Part shown: in pieces, positions 19,548 through 27,428 of the stretch | How positions within the stretch are numbered: the stretch's first letter is position 1 | Layout of the letters: each line of letters begins with the position of its first letter | Origin: Thermoplasma acidophilum DSM 1728 | GTDB lineage: Archaea; Thermoplasmatota; Thermoplasmata; Thermoplasmatales; Thermoplasmataceae | Assembly (NCBI RefSeq): GCF_000195915.1 | Contig: NC_002578.1 | Span: 987,644-1,051,643, forward strand | Length of the DNA stretch: 64,000 nucleotides | Direction: 5' to 3' | Made by a program: the position numbers and the translations under genes | The notes under the pieces: generated by a model | The model's database searches: none | The model's input: only the letters and a program-made list of their open reading frames with translations | Told to the model about the DNA's origin: nothing

Positions 19548-20430
19548 CCCATGAAGCCTCGAGCATCCTTGCCCTCCTCATCCTGGCGTTGAGATAAACG
19601 TAAAAGGCATCCATTGAACGAAGCATTATTGATCTGGTTGTCAGGTCATCCATGGTCGCGGCCTGTACTATCTTGAGGGCCTCACCGGCATGCCCCACAT
19701 CGGCTTCATAGCCTTCCATCAGAAAATTCTTCACCGCTTCTGGATAATCCGAACCTTTAAGGATCTCTGGATTAAAATAATGGATCGGCGATCCGTCATC
19801 CACTAACGTTCTGTCCGCAACCAGTTCAAGCACGTGCATAGCGCCCATCGTATCGATCCAGGAATAGCGATTTGAGATCCCGTACCATACCTCTATTGCC
19901 TGCGATGTCTCTGGCAAGGGTGAATATTCCATTATTCGCTTTCTCGACATGCCAAGAGCTTCGCCCATCCTTAGTAGAAGCTCAAGATGCGATGGCTTTC
20001 CGTTTAGCCCGATGTATTCTGTCGCCACGTTCTCTACTTCGTATTCGAAGGCATCATCCGAGGTAGTGGAATGTATGACCATCGAAAGCGTCCTTATCCA
20101 GTTCTTTAGAAAGAACCTGTGCTCAATGACGTATCCCAAGAGCACAGGAACCGTTGGCTTCTGCATGGCCTCCATGAATGGGTGCGGATGCGCGTAAAAT
20201 TTAGCTATAAACTCCATTCGTGCCCACCTTATTAGAGATTCTTCAGGCCGGAAAATTCTGATGAGAACATCGCTCAGATCGGAATCCGAGATGCCGTGTT
20301 CAATCTGCTCAGCGGATATCCAGGAAGCATGCTTTCCATCACCATGAATGGATCCTGATCTGAAATGCAGTGCTAGGCCCTGCATGTCGTTTACACTCTT
20401 CTCGCATACTGGACATATCATGGTAAACAT
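19540..20430 (-). CDS. heme-oxygenase-like (PqqC/CADD-type) putative diiron oxygenase with N-terminal zinc finger
   Basis: 296 residues. Residues 6-29 are a C2H2-type zinc finger (C6-x2-C9-x12-H22-x6-H29). The rest is an all-helical PqqC/TenA-like domain: HPHPF (81-85), E103 in VIEHRFF, E138 in ATEYIG, H148 in PSHLELLL...ALG, and D244-x2-H247. These match the Glu/His/Asp pattern of heme-oxygenase-like diiron oxidases and of PqqC/CADD relatives. The substrate is unknown. It is followed by and overlaps the TRASH-like protein. The start could instead be the ATG at 20421. Confidence 0.8.
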   Translation of the reverse strand: MFTMICPVCEKSVNDMQGLALHFRSGSIHGDGKHASWISAEQIEHGISDSDLSDVLIRIFRPEESLIRWARMEFIAKFYAHPHPFMEAMQKPTVPVLLGYVIEHRFFLKNWIRTLSMVIHSTTSDDAFEYEVENVATEYIGLNGKPSHLELLLRMGEALGMSRKRIMEYSPLPETSQAIEVWYGISNRYSWIDTMGAMHVLELVADRTLVDDGSPIHYFNPEILKGSDYPEAVKNFLMEGYEADVGHAGEALKIVQAATMDDLTTRSIMLRSMDAFYVYLNARMRRARMLEASWGE

Positions 20431-20609
20431 ATGCAGGCTATCTATTTAAATTTAAATGGATTTAATATGGTATATATTCAAAGGTGATATTTAATATCAT
20501 TAGGTCCGAAGAACCCGGTATAATGTTATTAGGATCTCAAGGTTTAAATCACAAAATTTATGCCCATCAATAAGATTGAGCGATGCTTGCCTCAGCGTTC
20601 GAACATCAT

Positions 20610-20694
20610 GCAGAGGTTGCCGAGTCAGGTCAAAGGCGGCAGACTCAAGATCTGCCTCCGTAGGGATTCGCCGGTTCGAATCCGGCCCTCTGCA
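20610..20694 (+). tRNA. tRNA-Leu (anticodon CAA)
   Basis: Acceptor strands GCAGAGG and CCTCTGC pair fully. The anticodon stem GCAGA/TCTGC encloses CTCAAGA, giving anticodon CAA. A long variable arm follows, then the T arm GCCGG-TTCGAAT-CCGGC. The discriminator is A, as in leucine tRNAs. CCA is not encoded and there is no intron. The Pcc1 gene begins 14 bp downstream on the same strand. Confidence 0.96.
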
Positions 20695-20708
20695 TTCAGG
20701 AGGTATGA

Positions 20709-20939
20709 ATGAGATCCGAACTTATCATTGAAGATGCAGATTGTGAAAGGTTTCTCATGACGATCAAACCCGACAACTTCGGCGGTATTACGGCAGAATG
20801 CAATAATGGTAATGTTAAGATAAAAATAGAAGAGAAAAAATACGGTACAATATTCACCCTGATGGATGATATAATCAGAAGCTATGAGGTATTTGAAAAA
20901 ATAAGAAAAATTATACCGGATATCACTGCTCTACGTTGA
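20709..20939 (+). CDS. pcc1: KEOPS complex subunit Pcc1
   Basis: 76 residues, the normal size of Pcc1. The order (strand, [41 protein letters not shown] helix) matches the family: a small alpha/beta dimerisation subunit of KEOPS, which makes t6A37 in ANN-decoding tRNAs. AGGAGG sits before the ATG. It starts 14 bp after tRNA-Leu, so the two are probably on one transcript. Its last 17 bp overlap the end of the convergent TFB gene. Confidence 0.83.
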
Positions 20940-21861
20940 GCTGCAGTTTCTCAGTGAGTTCCTTGTATCTGTTTCTTATCGTAACCTCGGTTACACCAGC
21001 AACCTCGGCAACAGCTCTCTGCGTTCTCCGTTCACCGGTCATCAGCGATGCTATGTATATCGCCGCAGCCGCAACTCCTGTTGGCCCCTTGCCCGAAGTC
21101 AGACCCGCATTCTCGGCAGATCTCAGTATCTCGAGGGCCTTATTCCTGGTATCCATCGATAACTTCAGCTTTGAACAGAACCTGCTGATATAGTCTTCGG
21201 CCTTGGAAGGCATTATGTTCAGCTTTAGATACCTGCTCATTATCCTATAGGTTCGACCTATCTCCTTCTTCTTCACCCTTGTGACCGAGGCTATCTCACC
21301 GAGCGTTCTGGGTACGTTAGTTATCCTGCAGGCCGCATAGAGTGCTCCTGCTACAACGCCCTCTATGCTTCGGCCGCGTATCATGTTCTGTTTTACAGCC
21401 TTGCGGTAAATAACCGCTGCGGTTTCCTTCACATCGTCCGGTATGCTCAGGTTTGAGGCCATCCTCTCAAGCTCCTGGAGTGCCTGTGAAAGGTTTCTTT
21501 CGGCTGCATTTGATACCTTTATCCTCTTCTGCCACTTTCTGAGCCTGTACAGCTGGGCCCTGTTCCTTGTCGGTATGGATCTTCCATACGAATCCTTATT
21601 CTTCCATGATATGTCTGTAGAAAGACCCTTATCGTGAATGGTGTAGGTCATTGGGGATCCAGCTCTGGCCCTGCTTTCATTCTGCTCAGAGTCGAATGCC
21701 CTCCACTCTGGCCCCTGATCGATATAGGCATCCTCAATGACCGCCCCGCATTCTCCGCAGACAAGTTCTCCATGCTCGTAATCCCTTATAAGATTGGTGG
21801 AACCGCATTCAGGGCATCTTTCTATCTCCTCAACCTTTTTCTTTTTCGTATTTTCAACCAT
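20923..21861 (-). CDS. tfb: transcription initiation factor TFB (first copy)
   Basis: 312 residues. An N-terminal zinc ribbon ([10 protein letters not shown] ... [14 protein letters not shown]) is followed by the B-finger/linker ([20 protein letters not shown]) and two cyclin repeats (about 115-205 and 210-305). TFB recruits RNA polymerase to TBP-bound promoters. It follows gar1 by 11 bp with a GAGGTGAT ribosome site, an arrangement common in Euryarchaeota. A second, clearly related TFB lies at 26035-26958, so the organism has at least two. Confidence 0.97.
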
Positions 21862-21872
21862 TTTTGATCACC

Positions 21873-22079
21873 TCATTGAATATAAACCGCATCTGCCTGC
21901 ACGCCCTGGCTGTCAAGACTGACCAGCCCGTATGGTTCATCAACCGGGCCCATAATCTTCACTATCACCCCTATCCTCTTGCCACTGGCATCGTATACCT
22001 TTGTCTTCATATCTACGGGACGATCCAACTGTATCACCATATCTCTTCCTCTAATGTTCATTACCTTATAAGCGTGCAT
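21873..22079 (-). CDS. gar1: H/ACA snoRNP subunit Gar1
   Basis: 68 residues with the compact beta-barrel of archaeal Gar1: VMNIRGRDMVIQLDRP, KTKVYDASGKRIGVIVKIMGPVDEPYGLVSL. Gar1 binds Cbf5 in the H/ACA RNP that makes guided pseudouridines. It is the first gene of a two-gene operon with TFB. A TATA box flanked by a perfect inverted repeat lies 26-33 nt upstream. Confidence 0.92.
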   Translation of the reverse strand: MHAYKVMNIRGRDMVIQLDRPVDMKTKVYDASGKRIGVIVKIMGPVDEPYGLVSLDSQGVQADAVYIQ

Positions 22080-22096
22080 TCAGAGTAACATATCGC

Positions 22097-22120
22097 TTCG
22101 TAATATTTAAACATTACGAA
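22097..22120 (-). promoter_or_regulatory. TATA box of gar1-tfb inside a perfect inverted repeat
   Basis: Arms TTCGTAAT (22097-22104) and ATTACGAA (22113-22120) are perfect reverse complements. They flank an 8-nt spacer ATTTAAAC that holds the probable TATA box, about 29 nt before the gar1 ATG. A symmetric site straddling a TATA box is typical of an archaeal repressor operator. A second TATA-like stretch (TATTTAA, 22124-22130) lies just upstream. No regulator has been identified. Confidence 0.5.
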
Positions 22121-22335
22121 ATGTATTTAAGTTTTTTATTTCCGTTATTAAAACTTTGATGTCAAATTTCGTCCATCGATGGCCTGAAACCAGTAGAAAA
22201 TGTAATTGTTATCAATTTATAATAACTTTTACTCGCTTGGTTTGATGACCGCAATCAATTCGGATCACTTGCCCCGGAAAAAAGAAAAGGACATATCTGG
22301 TCTTTAGTGCGTACGATAATCATTTATCGCTGGTA

Positions 22336-23316
22336 ATGCTACAGGTAAGAATGCTGTTAAGGATACCGACTGTGCTCAGATCTCAGGAGCTCATTGACAA
22401 GGCCTTTTCGAGGGCCAGCAGAATAGAGGAACCTTACTTTCCAGACAAGATAGAACGCATAAGGAAAGAGGTTCAGGACAGAATATCGACGATAGAGAGC
22501 ATAAGCCGGTCATTCCTGGACAGGCTAGTGAAGAAGTTTCCATCTATAAACAATCTGCACCCGTTTTACAGCAGCCTCATTGATTTGATGTTTGACATCG
22601 ATCAGTACAAGATATCGCTGTCTAAGATTGACAGAACCTCGCAGATGATTGAACAGATAAGCGGTGAACACATAAGAAGGCTTAAAGCCGCAAAAACAGT
22701 CGAGGATGCCAATAGAATCATGCGATCGTACTATGGGAGATTTGCCTCCCTGGTGCATGAGATAGATCAGGATCTTCTATTCCTAGGCAAATGCAGAGAT
22801 TACATGAAGAAGATACCTGATATAGATGTCAATCTGCGCACTTATATAATTGCAGGCATGCCAAACGTGGGCAAGAGTTCGCTTCTTGCTGCGCTGACCA
22901 CTAAAAAGCCTGAGATTGCTCCCTATCCATTCACAACAAAGTCTGTAATAATAGGCATAGCCGAACATGGGTATGAAAGAATACAGTTCATAGATACTCC
23001 AGGAATTCTAGATCGGGATTTCGACGAGATGAACCAGATAGAGAAGAATGCTGTACTTGCTCTGAGGCATATCAAGGGCACCGTGATCTTTCTCTTCGAC
23101 TACAGCGATCAGTCGCTGTATGATCCTGAAATGCAGGAGCATCTGTACCAGCAGATAAGAGAGCACATAAATCCCGACATAATAAGGGTGCAAACAAAAA
23201 TGGATATAAGCAGGGAAAAACGTGAAAAGATAGCAATTTCCGTGAACTCCGAGGGCGGCCTCGATCCACTTAAGGCGATAATATTCGGGAGGGCTGATGA
23301 TGATGTACGAAGATGA
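22336..23316 (+). CDS. NOG1-family GTPase (Obg superfamily)
   Basis: 326 residues. An N-terminal helical domain (1-165) precedes the GTPase: G1 AGMPNVGKSSL near residue 175, G2 YPFTTKSVIIG, G3 DTPGILDRD, and G4 TKMD. NOG1 is an Obg-like GTPase that works in assembly of the large ribosomal subunit. The start is uncertain: ATG at 22336, or ATG at 22351, which has AGGT just upstream. The last 20 bp overlap gltX, so they form an operon. It diverges from gar1-tfb across a 256-bp spacer. Confidence 0.92.
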   Translation: MLQVRMLLRIPTVLRSQELIDKAFSRASRIEEPYFPDKIERIRKEVQDRISTIESISRSFLDRLVKKFPSINNLHPFYSSLIDLMFDIDQYKISLSKIDRTSQMIEQISGEHIRRLKAAKTVEDANRIMRSYYGRFASLVHEIDQDLLFLGKCRDYMKKIPDIDVNLRTYIIAGMPNVGKSSLLAALTTKKPEIAPYPFTTKSVIIGIAEHGYERIQFIDTPGILDRDFDEMNQIEKNAVLALRHIKGTVIFLFDYSDQSLYDPEMQEHLYQQIREHINPDIIRVQTKMDISREKREKIAISVNSEGGLDPLKAIIFGRADDDVRR

Positions 23317-24949
23317 TATCAGAAGGATAGCACTAATAAATGCATATCAGCACGAGGGAAAAGCCGATCTCAAGTCTGTCATGGGAAAGGTCATGGCGGA
23401 GATTCCGGATCTCAGGCGCGATCCCCGATCAGCTAGGGAGATGGTCTCTCGCATTGTAGACGAGGTCAATTCAATGAGTGCCTATGAGATAAGGGAAACC
23501 GTAGAGACCAGATACACCTCATCGATAAGAAAGGAGAAAAAAGTAGAGGAACATCGTCTTCCAGATCTCGAGGGAGTAAACGGGCCGGTAGTAATGAGGA
23601 TGGCCCCATCTCCGTCCGGACCACTGCATATTGGCCACACCAGGATGGCAATACTCAACGACGAGTATGTCAAAAGGTATGGCGGCGAACTGATTCTCAG
23701 GATAGAGGATACAAATCCGAAAAACATAGATCCAGATGCATATCATATGATACCGGAGGATCTTGAATGGCTTGGCGTGAACGTGACGAAGATCGTTATA
23801 CAGAGTGACAGGTTCGATCTGTACTATGCAGAAGCAAAGAAGCTGATGGAAAACGGCCATATGTATGTCTGCACCTGCCCCAGGGAGGAGTTCAAGAAGA
23901 GGAAGCTAGAATCAATACCATGCAAAGATCGCGATAACCCTCCTGAAACCAATCTTGAACTCTTCGATAAGATGATCGATGGCACCATAAAGGAAGGAGA
24001 CGCCGTTGCAGTGGTGAAGACTGATCTAAAACATCCTAACCCTTCGGTGAGGGACTGGATAGCATTCAGGATCATAGAAGCAAGGCATCCGAGGGTCGAT
24101 GACAAATACCGCGTCTATCCTATGATGAGCTTCAGCGTTGCCGTGGACGACCATTATCTTGGCCTGACTCATGTCCTTAGAGGAAAGGATCAGCTCACAA
24201 ACACCGACAAACAGAGGTACATTTTCGATTACAATGGCTGGAAAAAGCCATACTATTACCATTATGGGATGATAAAATTCCCGGGAATCAAGCTGAAAAC
24301 ATCTCTGATGAAAAAGGGGATACTCAGCGGACAGTACGAGGGATGGTCTGATATCAGGCTCGGAACTGTGAGGGCTTTTGCAAAGAGAGGCTACAGACCG
24401 GAGACCTTCAGGCGATACTGGATAAACTCCGGACTGCGCGAAATAGATGCGATCTTCTCGATAGAAATATTTGACTCCATAAACCGTGAGATCGTGGATC
24501 CTAGAGCGTACCGCTTCTCGTTTGTAAAGGATCCTGTACCAGTTCGCATAGAGGGCATGCCAAACATCAGCGCGAAACTACCATTGCATCCAACGCACCC
24601 AGAGTACGGCTTCAGAGAATATGAAGTTAAGGGCTCAGTTTACATAGCCAGTCGGGATTTTGCCGCTATTTCAGAGGGCGAGAGAATAAGGCTGAAGGAT
24701 CTATGTTACATTAGAAAAAAGGGGAACGGCATAATCTATGACGGTGTTGAAATGACAGAGAAAACCAAGATAATCAACTGGTGCCCAGAGGGGTCTAGGG
24801 ACTTCTCCGTACTGAAACCTGATGGATCGAAGGACAGTGGCCTTATAGAACCAAAATCCTCAGGATATCGTGGAATCGCACAACTTGAAAGATACGGGTA
24901 CGTCAACTTTGCTGATGGAGATGATCTGGCCTATTTCACTCACCCCTGA
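23297..24949 (+). CDS. gltX: glutamyl-tRNA synthetase (archaeal)
   Basis: 550 residues, archaeal-type GluRS. The HIGH motif reads MAPSPSGPLHIGHTR near residue 108-122. ILRIEDTNP and the later IKLKTSLMKK (KMSKS-like) also mark a class I Glx enzyme. The C-terminal half is the beta-barrel anticodon domain of the GlnRS type. GatDE at 48332-51379 implies the organism makes Gln-tRNA by amidation, so this enzyme would also charge tRNA(Gln) with Glu. GGGAGGG precedes the triple ATG. Confidence 0.96.
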   Translation: MMMYEDDIRRIALINAYQHEGKADLKSVMGKVMAEIPDLRRDPRSAREMVSRIVDEVNSMSAYEIRETVETRYTSSIRKEKKVEEHRLPDLEGVNGPVVMRMAPSPSGPLHIGHTRMAILNDEYVKRYGGELILRIEDTNPKNIDPDAYHMIPEDLEWLGVNVTKIVIQSDRFDLYYAEAKKLMENGHMYVCTCPREEFKKRKLESIPCKDRDNPPETNLELFDKMIDGTIKEGDAVAVVKTDLKHPNPSVRDWIAFRIIEARHPRVDDKYRVYPMMSFSVAVDDHYLGLTHVLRGKDQLTNTDKQRYIFDYNGWKKPYYYHYGMIKFPGIKLKTSLMKKGILSGQYEGWSDIRLGTVRAFAKRGYRPETFRRYWINSGLREIDAIFSIEIFDSINREIVDPRAYRFSFVKDPVPVRIEGMPNISAKLPLHPTHPEYGFREYEVKGSVYIASRDFAAISEGERIRLKDLCYIRKKGNGIIYDGVEMTEKTKIINWCPEGSRDFSVLKPDGSKDSGLIEPKSSGYRGIAQLERYGYVNFADGDDLAYFTHP

Positions 24950-25056
24950 TATTACATACACACACACAATCGAAGCATATGATCTTAGAATGAAACAAAA
25001 ATCTGGAATAGGAATTTCCGCATAAGATGAAAATGGTTGCGTAAATGCGGATCAAA

Positions 25057-25326
25057 TTAAATGTGCATAAGATCCGGAAATGATTTCAGGATTATTATAT
25101 CTCCAATGGCCTTGACGTAGTTGAATGGTATTGATATTGGATCGCCGTTCTTTACTAGCCTGTCATTTGTGTTCATTATAAAGATCCCGTGTATCTGATT
25201 CTTGTCGAAGTCCAGCACTATGTCGTTTACTCTACCTACCTTTATCCCCTTTATCGTGTATACATCTTTGCCTATGAGCGATGCCACATCAAATTCCTTT
25301 TCGGCCTCAATCACCACATCCACCAT
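25057..25326 (-). CDS. PRC-barrel domain protein
   Basis: 89 residues. A single PRC barrel: LIGKDVYTIKGIKVGRVNDIVLDFDKNQIHGIFIMN ... ISIPFNYVKAIGDIIIL. Small archaeal PRC-barrel proteins are common and mostly uncharacterised; related domains occur in RimM (ribosome maturation) and in cell-division proteins. It stands alone between gltX and the GMP synthase gene. I cannot assign a specific role. Confidence 0.87.
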   Translation of the reverse strand: MVDVVIEAEKEFDVASLIGKDVYTIKGIKVGRVNDIVLDFDKNQIHGIFIMNTNDRLVKNGDPISIPFNYVKAIGDIIILKSFPDLMHI

Positions 25327-25427
25327 CTTTGATTACCACGTTCAGGCCATGTTCCAAAAAAGATAACGATAAAAATCGTATTAAATTTTGTGATCCGATA
25401 CACTATAAGGACGTGGATCCGAGATCA

Positions 25428-26030
25428 TCAGTGCTGAAAGTTTTCCTTCTGGATCTCCCTATAAGAGGCGCATATGCCGATGAAGTTCCTGAAGATGTCT
25501 CTGCCATACTGAGTGTGTTCCACCTCTGGATGGAACTGTGTAGCGTATATTGGCCTCGTCTTGTGATAGAATCCCTGAACCTGACACGTGGCGGAAGAAG
25601 CTGCCAGGGTGAAATCATCCGGCAGATTGATGATTTCATCGTTATGGTTCTCCCAAACGGTTATTTCAGACGGAAGGCCGCCGAATATGTTTTCGCTATG
25701 CATAACTGAAACCTTCGTCTTTCCGAATTCTGGATGCTTTGCCTTTACGACGGATGCTCCGAAATGGAGAGCGATGAACTGGGCTCCAACGCATATTCCG
25801 AGGATCGGATAGTTGTGATCGTCTATGTATTTTCCTACGCTTCCCAGCTTGTCCAATTCCTCGTCTATATTCGGAGCTCCTCCGCTCAATACGAGGCCAT
25901 CCAGGCCATCAAGTTCGCTTGAATCGATATCGTTTGGAACGATCTTCGTGTCAACACCGAGCTCTCTCAGCACACGCCATTCTCGGTGAGTCCACTGGCC
26001 ACCGTTATCAACAACGTATATCTTCAACAT
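25428..26030 (-). CDS. guaA: GMP synthase, glutamine amidotransferase subunit A
   Basis: 200 residues, the class I glutaminase alone, as in archaea where GMP synthase is two polypeptides. The nucleophile elbow is GICVGAQF (Cys near residue 81). The His-Glu pair is in TQFHPEVEHT (near residues 168-172). It supplies ammonia to the ATP-pyrophosphatase subunit, converting XMP to GMP. It begins 4 bp after the stop of the second TFB, so it shares that transcript. From memory it resembles T. acidophilum TA0944, a structural-genomics target. Confidence 0.95.
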   Translation of the reverse strand: MLKIYVVDNGGQWTHREWRVLRELGVDTKIVPNDIDSSELDGLDGLVLSGGAPNIDEELDKLGSVGKYIDDHNYPILGICVGAQFIALHFGASVVKAKHPEFGKTKVSVMHSENIFGGLPSEITVWENHNDEIINLPDDFTLAASSATCQVQGFYHKTRPIYATQFHPEVEHTQYGRDIFRNFIGICASYREIQKENFQH

Positions 26031-26034
26031 GACC

Positions 26035-26958
26035 CTATTCCGATATAGAGATGTTAAGCGCCTTGCTTATCTCCTTGTATCTGTTCCTTATTGTCACTTC
26101 GGTAACACCTGAAATCCTTGCTATTTCCTTCTGTGTCCTGGGTTTTCCGACCTTCACAGAAGCTATGTAAATCGCGGCCGCAGCTATGCCTGTTGGACCT
26201 TTTCCGGAGGAAATGCCCATGGACATGGCCTGCCTTACTATATCCTCACTTATCACTATTGCCTGCTTGTCAAGATCGAGCTTGTTGCAGAACTGGGAAA
26301 TGTAAGAGAACGGGGTTGTTGGCTTCAGGTTCAGATCAAGTTCCTTAGCAAGATGCCTATACGCTTTTCCGATCTTTTTCTTGTTTACCTCAGATGCCTT
26401 CGAAATCTCATCAAGAGTACGAGGTATGTTAACCTTCCTGCAAGCAGCATATATGGATGCACATACTATGCTCTCAATGCTCCTTCCTCTGATGAGGTTC
26501 TTCTCTACCGCCTTTCTGTATATCAAAGCTGCCGTTTCCTTGATGTCCTTCGGAATGCCCAATTTCGCACCGATATCGTTCAAGAGCTGAAGTGCAAGGG
26601 ACAGATTCCTCTCCGCAGCATTGGAAACACGTATTCTCTGATGCCATTTTCTAACACGGTATATCTGTGCCCTATTTTTGTGCGGGATCCTCTTTCCATA
26701 ATAATCCTTATTCGACCAGGATATCTCCGTGGCGAGGCCCTTATCATGGCTCAGGTAGGTCATGGGTGATCCGGTTCTCGCTCTCCGTTCGTCCTGGTCT
26801 GAGTCGAATGCCCTCCACTCTGGCCCCTGATCGATGTAGGCATCCTCAATAACAGCTCCACAGTCTGCACAGATGAGCTCGCCGTGTTCATAATCCCTTA
26901 TTAGGTGTTCAGAATTGCATTCAGGACAACGCTTCGGTGTTTCCCCTTCAACAGTCAT
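26035..26958 (-). CDS. tfb: transcription initiation factor TFB (second copy)
   Basis: 307 residues with the same layout as the TFB at 20923-21861: zinc ribbon ([10 protein letters not shown] ... [14 protein letters not shown]), a near-identical B-finger region ([20 protein letters not shown]) and two cyclin repeats. Differences concentrate in the cyclin repeats and linker. The two are paralogues, not a tandem repeat, since eight genes or so separate them. It is transcribed with guaA. A TATA box lies about 37 nt before the ATG, so there is a short leader. Confidence 0.97.
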   Translation of the reverse strand: MTVEGETPKRCPECNSEHLIRDYEHGELICADCGAVIEDAYIDQGPEWRAFDSDQDERRARTGSPMTYLSHDKGLATEISWSNKDYYGKRIPHKNRAQIYRVRKWHQRIRVSNAAERNLSLALQLLNDIGAKLGIPKDIKETAALIYRKAVEKNLIRGRSIESIVCASIYAACRKVNIPRTLDEISKASEVNKKKIGKAYRHLAKELDLNLKPTTPFSYISQFCNKLDLDKQAIVISEDIVRQAMSMGISSGKGPTGIAAAAIYIASVKVGKPRTQKEIARISGVTEVTIRNRYKEISKALNISISE

Positions 26959-26988
26959 CTTATCACTATAACGCCTCTACATCATTGG

Positions 26989-27000
26989 ATGTATTTAAAC
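26989..27000 (-). promoter_or_regulatory. TATA box of the second tfb
   Basis: GTTTAAATAC on the minus strand, about 37 nt before the ATG at 26958. The segment including it (ATGTATTTAA then a T-rich tract ending TTTTTTATTT) closely resembles one upstream of gar1-tfb at 22121-22140. Confidence 0.5.
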
Positions 27001-27245
27001 ATTTTTTATTTTTAGTTACTCCTTAATAATATACACTCATACCATTTAAGAGCATTATTTCAAGATTCTGCAAACAACATCATGAAAATTTAATTCGCAA
27101 TTATTTTATACCAAAAGTTATAAGTACAGAGAAAGGCGCTGTATAGATAAATATTTTAACTTTTTGCATTGATGACAAGACAAATTATTTCACTCCTAAT
27201 GTATTTTTATTTGAACAATCATTTAATTTATTTCAACGAATGGCA

Positions 27246-27262
27246 ATTACGATTATCGTAAT
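27246..27262. promoter_or_regulatory. 17-bp perfect palindrome, possible operator
   Basis: ATTACGAT - T - ATCGTAAT. The arms are perfect 8-bp complements around one central base. The half-site ATTACGA also forms the inverted repeat at the gar1 promoter (22097-22120), and ATTATCGTA recurs at 27311-27319. It is over 160 bp from aspS and nearly 290 bp from tfb, so what it controls is unclear. Confidence 0.35.
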
Positions 27263-27428
27263 CAATGGACATCTATCGAACCATTAAGCATGACTTTGAT
27301 TAATTTTCGTATTATCGTACTGCGCATGTTAGACTGTTCGAATTTTGGCTGATGATGTACAGAAAAATGCCAGCAAACTCAAATTGCAAATCTGAGATAA
27401 TTTAATATGGCTATTGCAATAAACGGCT

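Larger units (their letters stand above)
26959..27428. other. 470-bp AT-rich intergenic region between tfb and aspS
   Basis: Divergent promoters sit at the two ends: TATTTAAAC (26992-27000) for tfb and TTTAATATG (27401-27409) for aspS, the latter 25 nt before its ATG. A 17-bp palindrome lies at 27246-27262. No ORF of credible length, tRNA or hairpin terminator was seen. A weak C/D-box-like pattern at 27350-27395 is discussed under rejected items. Confidence 0.6.

Noticed and set aside
23519-24262. Minus-strand frames inside gltX
   Set aside because: Antisense shadows of a certain gene with implausible composition.
27350-27395. C/D box sRNA-like pattern (TGATGATG ... CTGA)
   Set aside because: The C box is only approximate, no D'/C' pair is visible at the right spacing, and no terminal stem forms. 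It lies directly in front of the aspS TATA box.
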